A DNA stretch of 64,000 nucleotides from Nonomuraea jabiensis. GTDB taxonomy: Bacteria; Actinomycetota; Actinomycetes; Streptosporangiales; Streptosporangiaceae. The DNA lies in NCBI RefSeq assembly GCF_014204795.1, contig NZ_JACHMB010000001.1, forward strand, positions 10,986,501-11,050,500, given 5' to 3'. This document shows positions 43,694-52,446 of the stretch, one piece after another. The position numbers and the translations under genes are program-made. Within the stretch, counting starts at the first letter, position 1. Each line of letters begins with the position of its first letter. The notes beneath the pieces are model-generated. The model worked only from the letters and a program-made list of their open reading frames with translations, made no database searches and was not told where the DNA came from.

Positions 43694-44331
43694 TGCCCGC
43701 GACCACACCGGCCCTGCGGATCGAGGTGCGCGACGTCGAGGCCGCCACGCCCGCCGTCGCGCCCGCTCTGCGTTTCCGGCTCGACCTGCGCGCGGACGCT
43801 CCGGTCCGCGCGCTCACGCTGGCCACGCAGCTGCGCATCGACGCCACCGCACGCGGCTACGACGAGCAGGCGCGGCAGCGGCTCAAGGAGCTGTTCGGCC
43901 CGCCCGAGGAGTGGGGCCGCAACCTGTCCAGCCTGCTGTGGACGCAGACCGTCACCCACGTCCCGGCCTTCGAGGGCAGCACGACCGCGCCGGTCACGGT
44001 CGCGTGCACCTACGACTTCGACGTGGCCGCCGCCAAATACCTGCACGGCCTGCCGGACGGCGAGGTGCCGCTGCGGTTCCTGTTCACCGGGACCGTCTTC
44101 TACCTCGACGACGGCCGCCTGCAGGCGGCCTGCCTGCCGTGGGACACCGAGGCGGACTTCCGCATGCCGGTGTCCGTGTGGAAGGACCTCATGGACCGCC
44201 ACTTCCCGGACACCGCGTGGATCCGGCTGGAGCGCGGCACGTTCGACCGCCTGTACGCGCACCGGGTCCGGCACACCCTGCTGGGCTGGGACGACGCGGT
44301 GCGGTCGCTGCTGGAGACGAGCGGAGGCTGA
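43693..44331 (+). CDS. DUF6084 family hydrogenase-cluster protein
   Basis: A 212-aa protein rich in beta structure (RFRLDLRADAPVRALTLATQ, VTVACTYDFDVAAAKYL, GEVPLRFLFTGTVFYLDDG). I recognise the arrangement as the DUF6084 protein of group 1h hydrogenase operons. No Cys motif or membrane segment. The ATG shares its A with the preceding stop. The biochemical role is unknown. Confidence 0.8.
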   Translation: MPATTPALRIEVRDVEAATPAVAPALRFRLDLRADAPVRALTLATQLRIDATARGYDEQARQRLKELFGPPEEWGRNLSSLLWTQTVTHVPAFEGSTTAPVTVACTYDFDVAAAKYLHGLPDGEVPLRFLFTGTVFYLDDGRLQAACLPWDTEADFRMPVSVWKDLMDRHFPDTAWIRLERGTFDRLYAHRVRHTLLGWDDAVRSLLETSGG

Positions 44332-44337
44332 TCCCCC

Positions 44338-45258
44338 ATGGACCCTGTCAGGCAGATCGCGCAGGCCGTGCTGTACGAGGGCTACCTGCTGTGGCCGTAC
44401 CGGGAGTCGTCGCTGAAGAACCGGCACCGCTGGACGATCGGCGGCATCCACCCCGAGGCATATGGGCGGGCTGGCGGCGACCCGTGGCTGACGCGTACCG
44501 AGTGCCTGCTCGAAGCCGGGCCCCGCGACCTCGTCGACGTGTCCGTGCGCTTCCTGCACGTCGTCACCCGGCTCCGCGCCGGAGCGCCGGAGGCGTCCGG
44601 CCTCGGCGAGGAGGCGCAGGAGCGTGAGGTGAGCATGCCGGGCCTGGTCCTGGAGGACCTGCTGCACGGCCCGGTCATCGAGAAGATCGACATCCCGGCC
44701 CGGCCTCAGTCCCCCGAAGGCGGCTGGCGGGAGCTGTGCGGGCGGATCGAGGCGAGCGCGCGGCGGCTGCGCCCGGACCTGTTCCGGATCACGGTCGAGG
44801 TGGTCAACACCACGCCCTGGCCCGGGGGCGGCCGGGAGGAGGCCGTGCGGCGCACGCTGGTCTCCGCGCACACCGTGCTGCGCGCGCCGCGGGCCCGGTT
44901 CGTCTCCCTCATGGACCCGCCGGAGGACCTGCGGGCGGAGGCGGCGGCCTGCGACAACGCCGGCGTCTGGCCGGTGCTCGCCGGGCCGGAGGGCGACCGG
45001 CACACCGTGCTGGCCGCGCCGATCATCCTCTACGACCACCCGCGGATCTCGCTGGAGAGCCCCGGCGACCTCTTCGACGCGACCGAGATCGACCAGCTCC
45101 TCACGCTGAGCGTGCTCGCCCTCAGCGACGGGGAACGGGAGGAGATCCGCCACGGGGACCCGCGCGCCCGCGCGATCCTCGACCGCTGCGACTCCCTCAC
45201 ACCCGACGAGCTGATGCGGTTGCACGGCATCATGCGCAGGACGGAGCCACACGAATGA
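44338..45258 (+). CDS. Uncharacterised hydrogenase-cluster protein
   Basis: A 306-aa alpha/beta protein (AQAVLYEGYLLWPYRESSLK, RFLHVVTRLRAG, VEVVNTTPWPGGGREEAVR, LTPDELMRLHGIMRRT). It has no known catalytic motif or Cys pair. Similar-sized genes follow DUF6084 in other group 1h clusters, from memory. It lies 6 bp after the previous gene and overlaps the protease gene by 4 bp. A chaperone-like role in maturation is conceivable but unproven. Confidence 0.75.
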   Translation: MDPVRQIAQAVLYEGYLLWPYRESSLKNRHRWTIGGIHPEAYGRAGGDPWLTRTECLLEAGPRDLVDVSVRFLHVVTRLRAGAPEASGLGEEAQEREVSMPGLVLEDLLHGPVIEKIDIPARPQSPEGGWRELCGRIEASARRLRPDLFRITVEVVNTTPWPGGGREEAVRRTLVSAHTVLRAPRARFVSLMDPPEDLRAEAAACDNAGVWPVLAGPEGDRHTVLAAPIILYDHPRISLESPGDLFDATEIDQLLTLSVLALSDGEREEIRHGDPRARAILDRCDSLTPDELMRLHGIMRRTEPHE

Positions 45259-46082
45259 CTGGATTCTGGACCCGGATGGCGGGCCGCGGCCCGGCCGAGG
45301 TCGTCATCGCCGGCGTGCCGGTCGGGCCGGGCAGCCGGGTACGGCTGCGGCCCCGCGCGCAGGCCGACGTCTTCGACCTCGTGCTGGACGGCCGCGTGGC
45401 CGTCGTGGAGAGCGTGGAGCAGGACGACGAGGGCGCCTTCCACCTCGCGGTCACGCTCGACGACGATCCCGGGCGCGACCTGGGCGAGGCGCGGCTGCCC
45501 GGGCACCGGTTCTTCTACTCCTGCGAGGAGATCGAACCTCTCGGGGAGCAGGACGGCCGCCCGGCGCCCGCCCGCGTCCTGGTGGCCGGGATCGGCAACG
45601 TGTTCCTGGGGGACGACGGGTTCGGCGTCGAGGTGGCCCGCCACCTGGCCGGGCAGGCCGGCGTACCCGGCATGGAGGTCGTCGACTTCGGCATCCGCGG
45701 CATGGACCTGGCCTACGCCCTGCAACGGGACTACGCGGGCGTGGTCTTCGTGGACGCGGCCCCGCGCGGCCTGGCTCCCGGCACGCTCACCGTCCTCGAT
45801 CCCGAGCTGCCGGACGGGGCGGAGGCGCAGGCGTCGGTGGAGACGCACGGCATGGACCCGGTCCGGGTCCTGCGGCTGGCCCGGCAGCTCGGCCGGCTCC
45901 CCGCGCGGGTGCGGATCGTCTGCTGCGAGCCGGCGTCGGTCGAGGAGGAGCCGTTCGAGCTGAGCGCGCCGGTACGCGCGATGGTCGGCGAGGCGGCCGG
46001 CCTAGTGAAGTCCCTGGTTATGGAAATGATTGCGGAAAGTGCCACTCCGGACGCCCGCGATCCGGCACCCACGGTGAGGTGA
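45255..46082 (+). CDS. Hydrogenase maturation protease with extra N-terminal domain
   Basis: A 275-aa protein. The C-terminal ~165 residues are a HyaD/HycI-type nickel-dependent endopeptidase: VAGIGNVFLGDDGFGVEVAR with the metal-binding Glu/Asp, VVDFGIRGMDLAYAL, VFVDAAPRG and a late ETHGMDPV. It should clip the HhyL C-terminus once nickel is inserted. The first ~105 residues form an added beta domain (VIAGVPVGPGSRVRLRPRAQ, DDDPGRDLGEARLPGHR) typical of the actinobacterial version. The start overlaps the previous stop. Confidence 0.9.
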   Translation: MTGFWTRMAGRGPAEVVIAGVPVGPGSRVRLRPRAQADVFDLVLDGRVAVVESVEQDDEGAFHLAVTLDDDPGRDLGEARLPGHRFFYSCEEIEPLGEQDGRPAPARVLVAGIGNVFLGDDGFGVEVARHLAGQAGVPGMEVVDFGIRGMDLAYALQRDYAGVVFVDAAPRGLAPGTLTVLDPELPDGAEAQASVETHGMDPVRVLRLARQLGRLPARVRIVCCEPASVEEEPFELSAPVRAMVGEAAGLVKSLVMEMIAESATPDARDPAPTVR

Positions 46083-46088
46083 TGTGAG

Positions 46089-46196
46089 ATGTGGAAGTCG
46101 CGCACGGTGAAGCTGGTCGTGCTCTGCGGATTGGCGCTGGTCGTCATCCGCCAATGGCCGGACATCCGGCGATACATCAAGATGGAGCGAATGTAG
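46089..46196 (+). CDS. 35-aa single-pass membrane protein (DUF6893-like)
   Basis: ATG 46089 to TAG 46196 encodes a 35-residue product: a short basic start, a hydrophobic helix VKLVVLCGLALVVIRQW and a charged end DIRRYIKMERM. It matches the DUF6893 small proteins annotated within group 1h hydrogenase operons. It lies 6 bp after the protease gene and 7 bp before hypA. It may tether the otherwise soluble hydrogenase to the membrane, which is inference. Confidence 0.78.
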   Translation: MWKSRTVKLVVLCGLALVVIRQWPDIRRYIKMERM

Positions 46197-46203
46197 GGGC
46201 AGC

Positions 46204-46587
46204 ATGCATGAGATCGGGATGTGCGAGGGGCTCGTCGAGCTGATCGAGCAGCAGGCGGGAGGCAGGGCGGTCGCGGCCGCCCGGGTACGCGTCGGCGCCC
46301 GGCACGCCGTCGTCGACGAGGCCTTCGGGCAGGCGTTCACGCTGGCCGCGGCCGGCACGACCGTGCAGGACGCGGTGGTGGAGCTCGTCATCACGCCGAT
46401 GACGGTCGGCTGCCGCAACTGCGGCGAGCGCTCCGAGTCGGTGGACACGCTGGCGGTCTGCCCGGGCTGCGGCGACGACGGCGTGGACATCAGCGGCGGC
46501 GACGAGCTGGTCCTGGAGTCGCTCACCTTCGCCACCTCAGGCGCTGCCGGCGGGGAGGTGTCCGGTGTGCCTTGGCATTCCAGGTGA
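46204..46587 (+). CDS. hypA: Hydrogenase nickel incorporation protein HypA
   Basis: A 127-aa nickel chaperone. It begins MHEIGMCEGL, with the nickel-binding His2 and Glu3, and carries the zinc site CRNCGERS...CPGCGDDG (~82-108). It delivers Ni to the large subunit, normally with the GTPase HypB, which is not encoded in this window. It ends with an unusual VSGVPWHSR tail because the frame overlaps hypC by 23 bp. Confidence 0.92.
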   Translation: MHEIGMCEGLVELIEQQAGGRAVAAARVRVGARHAVVDEAFGQAFTLAAAGTTVQDAVVELVITPMTVGCRNCGERSESVDTLAVCPGCGDDGVDISGGDELVLESLTFATSGAAGGEVSGVPWHSR

Positions 46588-46837
46588 GCTCGTCGAGCGC
46601 CTCCCCGAACACGAAGACCTCGCCGTGGTGGACGTCAGCGGCGTGCGCCGGCGCATCAACGTCGGCCTGCTCGCCGACGAGGAGCTCGGGCCCGGCGACT
46701 GGGTGCTCGTGCACGTCGGGTTCGCGCTGTCGAAGATCTCCGAGCTGGAGGCGCAGGCGGTGCTCGACTATCTCAACGGGCTCGGGCAGCCGTACGAGGA
46801 CGAGCTCGACGCGCTGCGCACCTCGGACATCGCCTAG
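46565..46837 (+). CDS. hypC: Hydrogenase maturation chaperone HypC
   Basis: A 90-aa chaperone starting MCLGIPGELVE; the exposed Cys2 binds the Fe(CN)2CO unit and HypD/HhyL. The core VVDVSGVRRRINVGLL and GDWVLVHVGFALSKI are standard. GTG 46565 lies inside hypA, with GGGGAGGTG as ribosome site. Followed by hypD after 12 bp. Confidence 0.95.
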   Translation: MCLGIPGELVERLPEHEDLAVVDVSGVRRRINVGLLADEELGPGDWVLVHVGFALSKISELEAQAVLDYLNGLGQPYEDELDALRTSDIA

Positions 46838-46849
46838 GAAGGACCTCTG

Positions 46850-48007
46850 ATGCGGTTCGTCGATGAGTACCGCGACGCGGGCACGGCACGGGCGCTCGCC
46901 GCGCAGATCGCCGCCCGCTGCCGCCCGGGGCGCCGATACACGTTCATGGAGGTGTGCGGCGGTCACACGCACACCATCTACAAGCACGGCCTGGAGGACC
47001 ACCTGCCGGCCGAGGTGAACCTCGTGCACGGCCCCGGCTGCCCGGTCTGCGTGATCCCGATGGGCCGGGTGGACGACGCCATCCACATCGCCCGCCGGCC
47101 GGATGTGATCATGACGTCGTTCGGCGACATGATGCGGGTGCCCGGTGGGGCGGGCTCGTTCCTGGACGCCAAGGCGGCGGGTGCCGACATCCGGATGGTG
47201 TACTCGCCGCTGGACGCGCTCAAGATCGCGCGGGCCAACCCGGACCGCAGGGTCGTCTTCATGGCCATCGGCTTCGAGACCACGGCTCCGTCCACGGCCA
47301 TGACCGTGCTGCGCGCGGAGGCCGAGGGGCTGGACAACTTCTCCGTCTTCTGCAACCACGTCATGATCATTCCGGCGATCAAGGCCATCCTCGACTCGCC
47401 GGACCTGCGGCTCGACGGGTTCATCGGGCCGGGCCACGTCTCGGCGGTGATCGGTTGCCAGCCGTACGAGTTCATCGCCCGCGACTACGGCAAGCCGCTG
47501 GTGGTCGCCGGGTTCGAGCCGCTGGACATCCTCGACGCGGTGCACCGCCTGCTCACGCAGCTCGCCGAGGGCCGCTGCGAGGTGGAGAACCAGTACGCCC
47601 GCGTCGTGCCGTGGCAGGGCAACCGCATCGCGCTGTCGGCCATGGGCCGGGTGATGCGGCTGCGGCCGCACTTCGAGTGGCGCGGGCTGGGGTTCATCGC
47701 GCACTCCGCCCTGGCCATCTCGGACGAGTACGCCCGCTTCGACGCCGAACGCGTCTTCGACCTGCCCGGGGTCCGCGTCGCCGACCCGCGCTCGTGCCAG
47801 TGCGGCGAGGTGCTCAAGGGCGTGCTCAAGCCGTGGGAGTGCAAGGTGTTCGGCACCGCGTGCACCCCGGAGACGCCGATCGGCACCTGCATGGTCTCCT
47901 CCGAGGGCGCGTGTGCCGCGTACTACAACTTCGGGCGCTTCAGCCGGGAGGAGATGCGCACGACCGCCGCTCCCGGGCCGCTGACGGAGGAGGCGAGCCG
48001 GGCATGA
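46850..48007 (+). CDS. hypD: Hydrogenase maturation protein HypD
   Basis: A 385-aa iron-sulfur protein, scaffold for Fe(CN)2CO assembly. It shows FMEVCGGHTHTIYKHGLE, the essential Cys of PGCPVCVIP, the GFETTAPSTAMT motif and the C-terminal cluster cysteines (ADPRSCQCGEVLKG, ECKVFGTACTPETPIG). ATG 46850 follows AGGAAGGAC. The stop overlaps hypE. Confidence 0.96.
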   Translation: MRFVDEYRDAGTARALAAQIAARCRPGRRYTFMEVCGGHTHTIYKHGLEDHLPAEVNLVHGPGCPVCVIPMGRVDDAIHIARRPDVIMTSFGDMMRVPGGAGSFLDAKAAGADIRMVYSPLDALKIARANPDRRVVFMAIGFETTAPSTAMTVLRAEAEGLDNFSVFCNHVMIIPAIKAILDSPDLRLDGFIGPGHVSAVIGCQPYEFIARDYGKPLVVAGFEPLDILDAVHRLLTQLAEGRCEVENQYARVVPWQGNRIALSAMGRVMRLRPHFEWRGLGFIAHSALAISDEYARFDAERVFDLPGVRVADPRSCQCGEVLKGVLKPWECKVFGTACTPETPIGTCMVSSEGACAAYYNFGRFSREEMRTTAAPGPLTEEASRA

Positions 48008-49077
48008 ACCGCGAACAGCAGGTGCTCGCCCGCATCGAGCGGATCCGGCGGCGCAAGCCCGTCGTCAGGGAGGAGCGCATCACGCTCGCCCACGGCGCCG
48101 GGGGCAAGGCCACCCACACCCTGATCGAGGCCGTCTTCCTGGAGGCGTTCCGCAACCCGCTGCTCGCGCCGCTGGACGACGGCGCGCTCCTGCGGGTGGG
48201 CGGCGAGCGCCTGGCCTTCACCACCGACTCCTTCGTGGTCTCGCCGCTGTTCTTCCCCGGCGGGGACATCGGCGACCTGGCCGTCAACGGCACCGTGAAC
48301 GACCTGGCCATGTGCGGGGCCCGGCCGGCCCATCTGTCGGCCGGGTTCGTCCTGGAGGAGGGTTTCCCCGTCGCCGACCTGCGGCGCATCACCGACTCGA
48401 TGGCCGCCGCCGCGGCGGCGGCCGACGTCACGATCGTGACCGGCGACACCAAGGTCGTCCAGCGCGGCAAGGCCGACGGCTGCTTCATCACCACCGCCGG
48501 GGTCGGGCTCGTCGAGCAGCCGGTCACGCTGTCGGCCTCGCACGCGCGGCCGGGGGACGCGGTCATCGTCTCGGGCCCGATCGGGGAGCACGGCGCCGCC
48601 ATCATGCTGGCCAGGGACGACTTCGGCATCGAGGCGCCGATCGCCTCCGACACGGCGCCGCTGCACGCCGTCGTCGCCGAGCTGCTGGCCGTGATGCCGC
48701 AGCACGTCCGCACGCTGAGGGACGCCACCCGGGGAGGGGTGGCCACCGTCGTCAACGAGGTGGCCAACGCGTCGGAGGTGGCCGTCGTCCTGCGAGAGGA
48801 CGACATCCCGGTGCGGCCGGAGGTCACCGGCGTGTGCGAGCTGCTCGGCCTCGACCCTCTCTACGTCGCCTGCGAGGGCCGGTTCGTCACGGTGGTCGAC
48901 GGCGAGCAAGCCGGGCGCGCCCTCGAGGTGCTGCGCTCCCACCCGCTGGGGGCCGAGGCCGCGATCATCGGGACCGTCGCCGCGGCACCTGCCGGGCTGG
49001 TCCTGCTCCGCACCTCCTTCGGCGGCACGCGGGTGGTCGACGTCCTGGTGGGCGACCCGCTGCCGCGCATCTGCTGA
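48004..49077 (+). CDS. hypE: Hydrogenase maturation protein HypE
   Basis: A 357-aa PurM-like ATPase that dehydrates the HypF-derived thiocarboxamide to thiocyanate. It has GAGGKATHTLIEAVF, an N-terminal ATP-binding set (DDGALLRVGGERLAFTTDSF, NGTVNDLAMCGARP) and GDTKVVQRGKADG. It ends PRIC with the catalytic C-terminal Cys intact. It is the last gene of the plus-strand maturation operon and converges on the SIS gene. Confidence 0.96.
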   Translation: MNREQQVLARIERIRRRKPVVREERITLAHGAGGKATHTLIEAVFLEAFRNPLLAPLDDGALLRVGGERLAFTTDSFVVSPLFFPGGDIGDLAVNGTVNDLAMCGARPAHLSAGFVLEEGFPVADLRRITDSMAAAAAAADVTIVTGDTKVVQRGKADGCFITTAGVGLVEQPVTLSASHARPGDAVIVSGPIGEHGAAIMLARDDFGIEAPIASDTAPLHAVVAELLAVMPQHVRTLRDATRGGVATVVNEVANASEVAVVLREDDIPVRPEVTGVCELLGLDPLYVACEGRFVTVVDGEQAGRALEVLRSHPLGAEAAIIGTVAAAPAGLVLLRTSFGGTRVVDVLVGDPLPRIC

Positions 49078-49099
49078 TCCGGGGTGCGGGGGCGGCCCG

Positions 49100-49699
49100 C
49101 TACCCGGCGGCGGCCGACACCAGCTCGGCCAGCACGTGGTAGAGGGTCGCCTGTGCCTCCTGGATGCGGTGCACCGACGACGACGGCACCACGAACAGGT
49201 GCTCGGCCAGCCGCTCCTCCGCCATGCGGCCGCCTCCTGAACCGGCGAACCCGACGGTCACCATCCGCAGGCCCGCGGCCCGCTGCAGGCCGCGCAGCAC
49301 GTTGGCCGAGCCGCCGCTGGTGGACAGGGCGCAGGCGATGTCGCCCGCGCCGCCGAGCGCGGCGAGCTGGCGGGCGAACACCACCTCGAAGCCGACGTCG
49401 TTGCCGAGCGCCGTCACGAGCGCCGTGTCGGCCGCCAGCGACACCGCCGGCAGGCCGCGCCCGGTGAACAGGTCCGCCACCGACTGCGCGTCGGTGCTGC
49501 TGCCGCCGTTGCCGAACGTGAACAGCCGCCCGCCGCCGCGGAAGGCGGCGGCCAGCGCCGCCGCGCACGCCGCCAGCCGGCCCTCCATCTCGTGGAGCAC
49601 CCGCCGCCGCAGCTCCAGGCTCTCGCGGGCCTTCCCGGCGGTGGACGCCATCGCGTCGAGCGGGTCGCGCCGCAGGAACGGGTAGAGCGTCCCGGTCAT
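49100..49699 (-). CDS. SIS-domain sugar-phosphate isomerase-like protein (GmhA type)
   Basis: A 199-aa SIS protein resembling sedoheptulose-7-phosphate isomerase: FTFGNGGSSTDAQSVADLF, ACALSTSGGSANVLRGLQ and VGFAGSGGGRMAEE. The ATG overlaps the stop of the HypC-like gene, in an operon SIS - HypC-like - SIS. SIS proteins of this kind occur near group 1h hydrogenases. A heptose pathway is not otherwise visible, so the sugar-phosphate ligand and link to hydrogenase are open questions. Confidence 0.85.
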   Translation of the reverse strand: MTGTLYPFLRRDPLDAMASTAGKARESLELRRRVLHEMEGRLAACAAALAAAFRGGGRLFTFGNGGSSTDAQSVADLFTGRGLPAVSLAADTALVTALGNDVGFEVVFARQLAALGGAGDIACALSTSGGSANVLRGLQRAAGLRMVTVGFAGSGGGRMAEERLAEHLFVVPSSSVHRIQEAQATLYHVLAELVSAAAG

Positions 49700-49923
49700 C
49701 GGTCGTCCCTTCCGAGTACGGCGATCGCCTCGCCCGCGTGCACCAGCACGGTGTCCCCGACCCTGGCCGTCACCAGCGCCACGCTGATCTCCTCGGTGCC
49801 CGCGCCGGTGTCGGCACGCGCCAGCCCGTCGGGCAGCAGCCCCACGACCCGGACGGCCACCGCCACGTCGCCACAGGTCACGCAGGAGTCGCAGACCTCC
49901 TCGTCCGCCGGCTCGCCGCTCAC
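49696..49923 (-). CDS. Second HypC/HupF-family chaperone
   Basis: A 75-aa protein starting VSGEPADEEVCDSCVTCGD. The core EEISVALVTARVGDTVLVHA and the AIAVLGRDD end follow the HypC beta-barrel. Instead of the usual Met-Cys start it carries CDSCVTC, so the metal-binding Cys is internal. The GTG start overlaps the preceding SIS gene, and its stop overlaps the following one. It may be specific to the hydrogenase large subunit or have another role. Confidence 0.75.
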   Translation of the reverse strand: MSGEPADEEVCDSCVTCGDVAVAVRVVGLLPDGLARADTGAGTEEISVALVTARVGDTVLVHAGEAIAVLGRDDR

Positions 49924-50429
49924 GCGGGGCACTCCTGGAACATGTGGACCAGCTCCCACAGCAGGTGGTACATCGTGATGTGGATCTCCCTCGCGACCAG
50001 CGGGTCCGCGCTCCGCGCGGTCAGCACGTGCTCGGCCTGCGCGCAGCCCTCGTCCGCCGTCAGGGCGACGGTCAGCATGCCGAGCCCGCGGGCGGCGGCC
50101 AGGTCTCCGTCGAGCGGCCGGATCCCCACGGCGATGTCCTCGGGGCGTCCCAGCACCGGCAGCGAGGAGGGCTCGGTGCCCAGGCTGAGCGCCGGAAGGG
50201 CGCGCTTGCCCACGATCACCGGGTGGGTGAACTCCACGGCCACGTGCGCCGCGTCCGAGGCGGCCTCGCCCCGGCCGAAGGCCAGCAGCCTGCCTCCGCG
50301 CCGGAACCGCCCGGACATGGCGGCCGCCGCCGCCACGACCGCGCCGACGTCTTCCACCAGCGCCGCTCCGGCGGCCTCACGGACCCGATCGAGCACTTCG
50401 GCATCCCGTCTTCCTACGCTGCACGACAT
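49920..50429 (-). CDS. SIS-domain protein, divergent GmhA-like
   Basis: About 169 aa from ATG 50429. It has FRRGGRLLAFGRGEAASDAA and HVAVEFTHPVIVGKRALPAL, then a DIAVGIRPLDGDL segment where the usual STSG phosphate loop is changed. This weakens the phosphate site compared with the partner SIS protein. The open frame could start 26 codons earlier, but the added residues look like promoter sequence. It is the first gene of the SIS - HypC-like - SIS operon. The two SIS proteins may form a mixed dimer. Confidence 0.72.
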   Translation of the reverse strand: MSCSVGRRDAEVLDRVREAAGAALVEDVGAVVAAAAAMSGRFRRGGRLLAFGRGEAASDAAHVAVEFTHPVIVGKRALPALSLGTEPSSLPVLGRPEDIAVGIRPLDGDLAAARGLGMLTVALTADEGCAQAEHVLTARSADPLVAREIHITMYHLLWELVHMFQECPA

Positions 50430-50546
50430 CGCCCATTCCACCGTGACCCGCCACGAACGGCGCGGCTTTCCCCGCCACCGATTCGGCAAGGTCCCGGCAA
50501 GATTCACCCGCCCGAGGGGGCGTGCCCGGCCTTAGACTCGGCGCTT

Positions 50547-51086
50547 GTGACTCAACTGGACGAACAGGGCCGCCCCGAGCCCCCTCTCGCGGCCGACGAG
50601 ACCGAGACCCTCCTGGGCTTCCTCGACTATCAGCGCGCGACCCTGGCGTGGAAGTGCTCGGACCTGGACGCGGCCGGGCTGAAGGCGACCGTCGGCGTGT
50701 CGTCGATGACGCTGGGCGGGATGCTCAAGCACCTGGCCTACGTCGAGAGCCACTGGTTCATCCGGTCGCTGCACGGCGCGGAGTGGCCGCCTCCGTGGGA
50801 CACGGTGGACTGGAAGGCCGACCGCGACTGGGACTGGAGCTCGGCCGCCGACGACTCCCCCGAGCAGCTCTTCGCGCTCTGGCAGGAGGCGGTGTCCCGC
50901 TCGCGGTCAGCGGTGGCGGAGGCGCTGGCCGACGGCGGCCTCGGCCGGCCGGCCAAGCGCGGCTGGCCCGACGGCCAGACGCCCAGCCTGCGGTGGATCC
51001 TGTGCCACATGATCGAGGAGTACGCCCGGCACAACGGCCACGCCGACCTCATCCGGGAGTCGGTGGACGGCCTGACCGGCGAATAG
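50547..51086 (+). CDS. DinB-superfamily protein (DUF664)
   Basis: A 179-aa four-helix-bundle protein. It has TETLLGFLDYQRATLAWKCS, MTLGGMLKHLAYVESHWFI and HMIEEYARHNGHADLIRESV, giving the His triad metal site of DinB/DUF664 proteins. Some members use mycothiol or bacillithiol as cofactor for detoxification. GTG 50547 gives the expected N-terminus. Not obviously linked to its neighbours. Confidence 0.88.
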   Translation: MTQLDEQGRPEPPLAADETETLLGFLDYQRATLAWKCSDLDAAGLKATVGVSSMTLGGMLKHLAYVESHWFIRSLHGAEWPPPWDTVDWKADRDWDWSSAADDSPEQLFALWQEAVSRSRSAVAEALADGGLGRPAKRGWPDGQTPSLRWILCHMIEEYARHNGHADLIRESVDGLTGE

Positions 51087-51110
51087 GGGTCCTGGGGCGA
51101 TCGAGGAGGT

Positions 51111-52304
51111 TCAGCGCGCCCGGCGGGGCGGGGGGTCGGCGGGCAGCGGGACGTGGCGGAAGAACCGCCACAGGGCGAGGTCGTAGCCGATCTTCGCGAC
51201 CCCGGCGAAAAGGAACGGCGCGGCCAGACTGACCGACTGCAGCACGCCTGCCAGCGCCGGTCCCAGGGGCCTGGTGAGGTAGCGGGCGGTGTTGGTGATC
51301 GCGGCGGCGGCCGTGCGTTCCTCGGGCGGGACCATCGCCATCACGTACGCCTGCCGGGCGGGCACGTCCATCGACGACAGGCAGGCACGCCCGAGCAGGA
51401 GGGCGATCGCCAGGGCGAGGGAGGGGGCGAACGGCACCGCGGCCAGCATGACGTTGGCGGGCAGGTGGGTGAAGACCATCGTGGGCAGCAGCCCGAACCG
51501 GTTGGCCACCCGCGGCGCGGCCAGCAGCGAGGCGGTCTGGAGGATCCCGGCCACGGCGAAGGTGATCCCGATCGTGTGCGTGGTGGCCCCGAAGCGGACC
51601 GTGAGCCAGTAGCCGATGTAGGCCTGGATGACGAACCCGCCGGCGAGGCTGTCGGTGGCGAACAGGCTCGCCAGGCGGGCCACCGGGCCGCGGGAGCGGG
51701 CCAGCACGCGCGACTGCGGCAGGCCCGGTGCCGGAGCTTCGACGGTGGCGGGTAGCCGGAGGGTGAGGAGCAGCCCGGCGACGGCCGTGCCGGCCAGCAT
51801 GCCGCCGAGCAGTGCCCGGTCGGCGGGCAGGCTCCCCAGGAGCGCGCCGAGCGTCCCGGCGACGGCGGCGATCGCGTTGTAGAGGCCGAATCCCCGCACG
51901 ACCTGCTTCCGGGGGCGGCCGGTGCCGGCCAGCATGACCTGTTCCAGCGTGGTGAACGGCCCGGACTCGATGACCTCGACCGACATCGCCCCGCTGAGGG
52001 CGGCCACGGCCAGCAGCCACCAGGGCAGGCCGGTGGCGATGACCAGGCCGCACAGGAGCAGGGCGGCGTACAGGCCCGCGTAGGCACGGCGGCGGCCGAG
52101 ACGGTCGCCCCACCGGGCCAGGACCAGACTGGTCAGGAAGCTGCCGACCAGAATCGCCGCCAGCACCAGACCGACCTCGGTGGCCGACAGCCCGTCGCCG
52201 CCCATGAGCGCGCCGAGCTGGACGGCGGCCACGCCGTACCCGAGACCGCGGAACGCCTGCGACGTCAGCAGCACGCCCACCGTGGGGTCGTGGGCGGCGC
52301 TCAT
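51111..52304 (-). CDS. MFS transporter
   Basis: A 397-aa membrane protein with about 12 TM helices. The loop between TM2 and TM3 carries the MFS signature (ARWGDRLGRRRAYAGLYAAL). The second half includes FALLGRACLSSMDVPARQAY-like helices (ALLLGRACLSSMDVPARQAY) and ITNTARYLTRPLGPALAGVL. It probably exports or imports a small molecule. The substrate cannot be predicted. It ends close to the DinB gene and is divergent from the hydrolase. Confidence 0.9.
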   Translation of the reverse strand: MSAAHDPTVGVLLTSQAFRGLGYGVAAVQLGALMGGDGLSATEVGLVLAAILVGSFLTSLVLARWGDRLGRRRAYAGLYAALLLCGLVIATGLPWWLLAVAALSGAMSVEVIESGPFTTLEQVMLAGTGRPRKQVVRGFGLYNAIAAVAGTLGALLGSLPADRALLGGMLAGTAVAGLLLTLRLPATVEAPAPGLPQSRVLARSRGPVARLASLFATDSLAGGFVIQAYIGYWLTVRFGATTHTIGITFAVAGILQTASLLAAPRVANRFGLLPTMVFTHLPANVMLAAVPFAPSLALAIALLLGRACLSSMDVPARQAYVMAMVPPEERTAAAAITNTARYLTRPLGPALAGVLQSVSLAAPFLFAGVAKIGYDLALWRFFRHVPLPADPPPRRAR

Positions 52305-52446
52305 GCCGGTGCGCTAGCCGGCACGCCGGCCGCCGAGAGGATGTACGGGAAGGCCCATGATCCCGATCATGTACCGAAACCCCTCTCTGTGACGACTGGT
52401 TTGTGGCAGGAGCTTTCTGTCGGTGACCTGCTCTAACCTCGGGACG

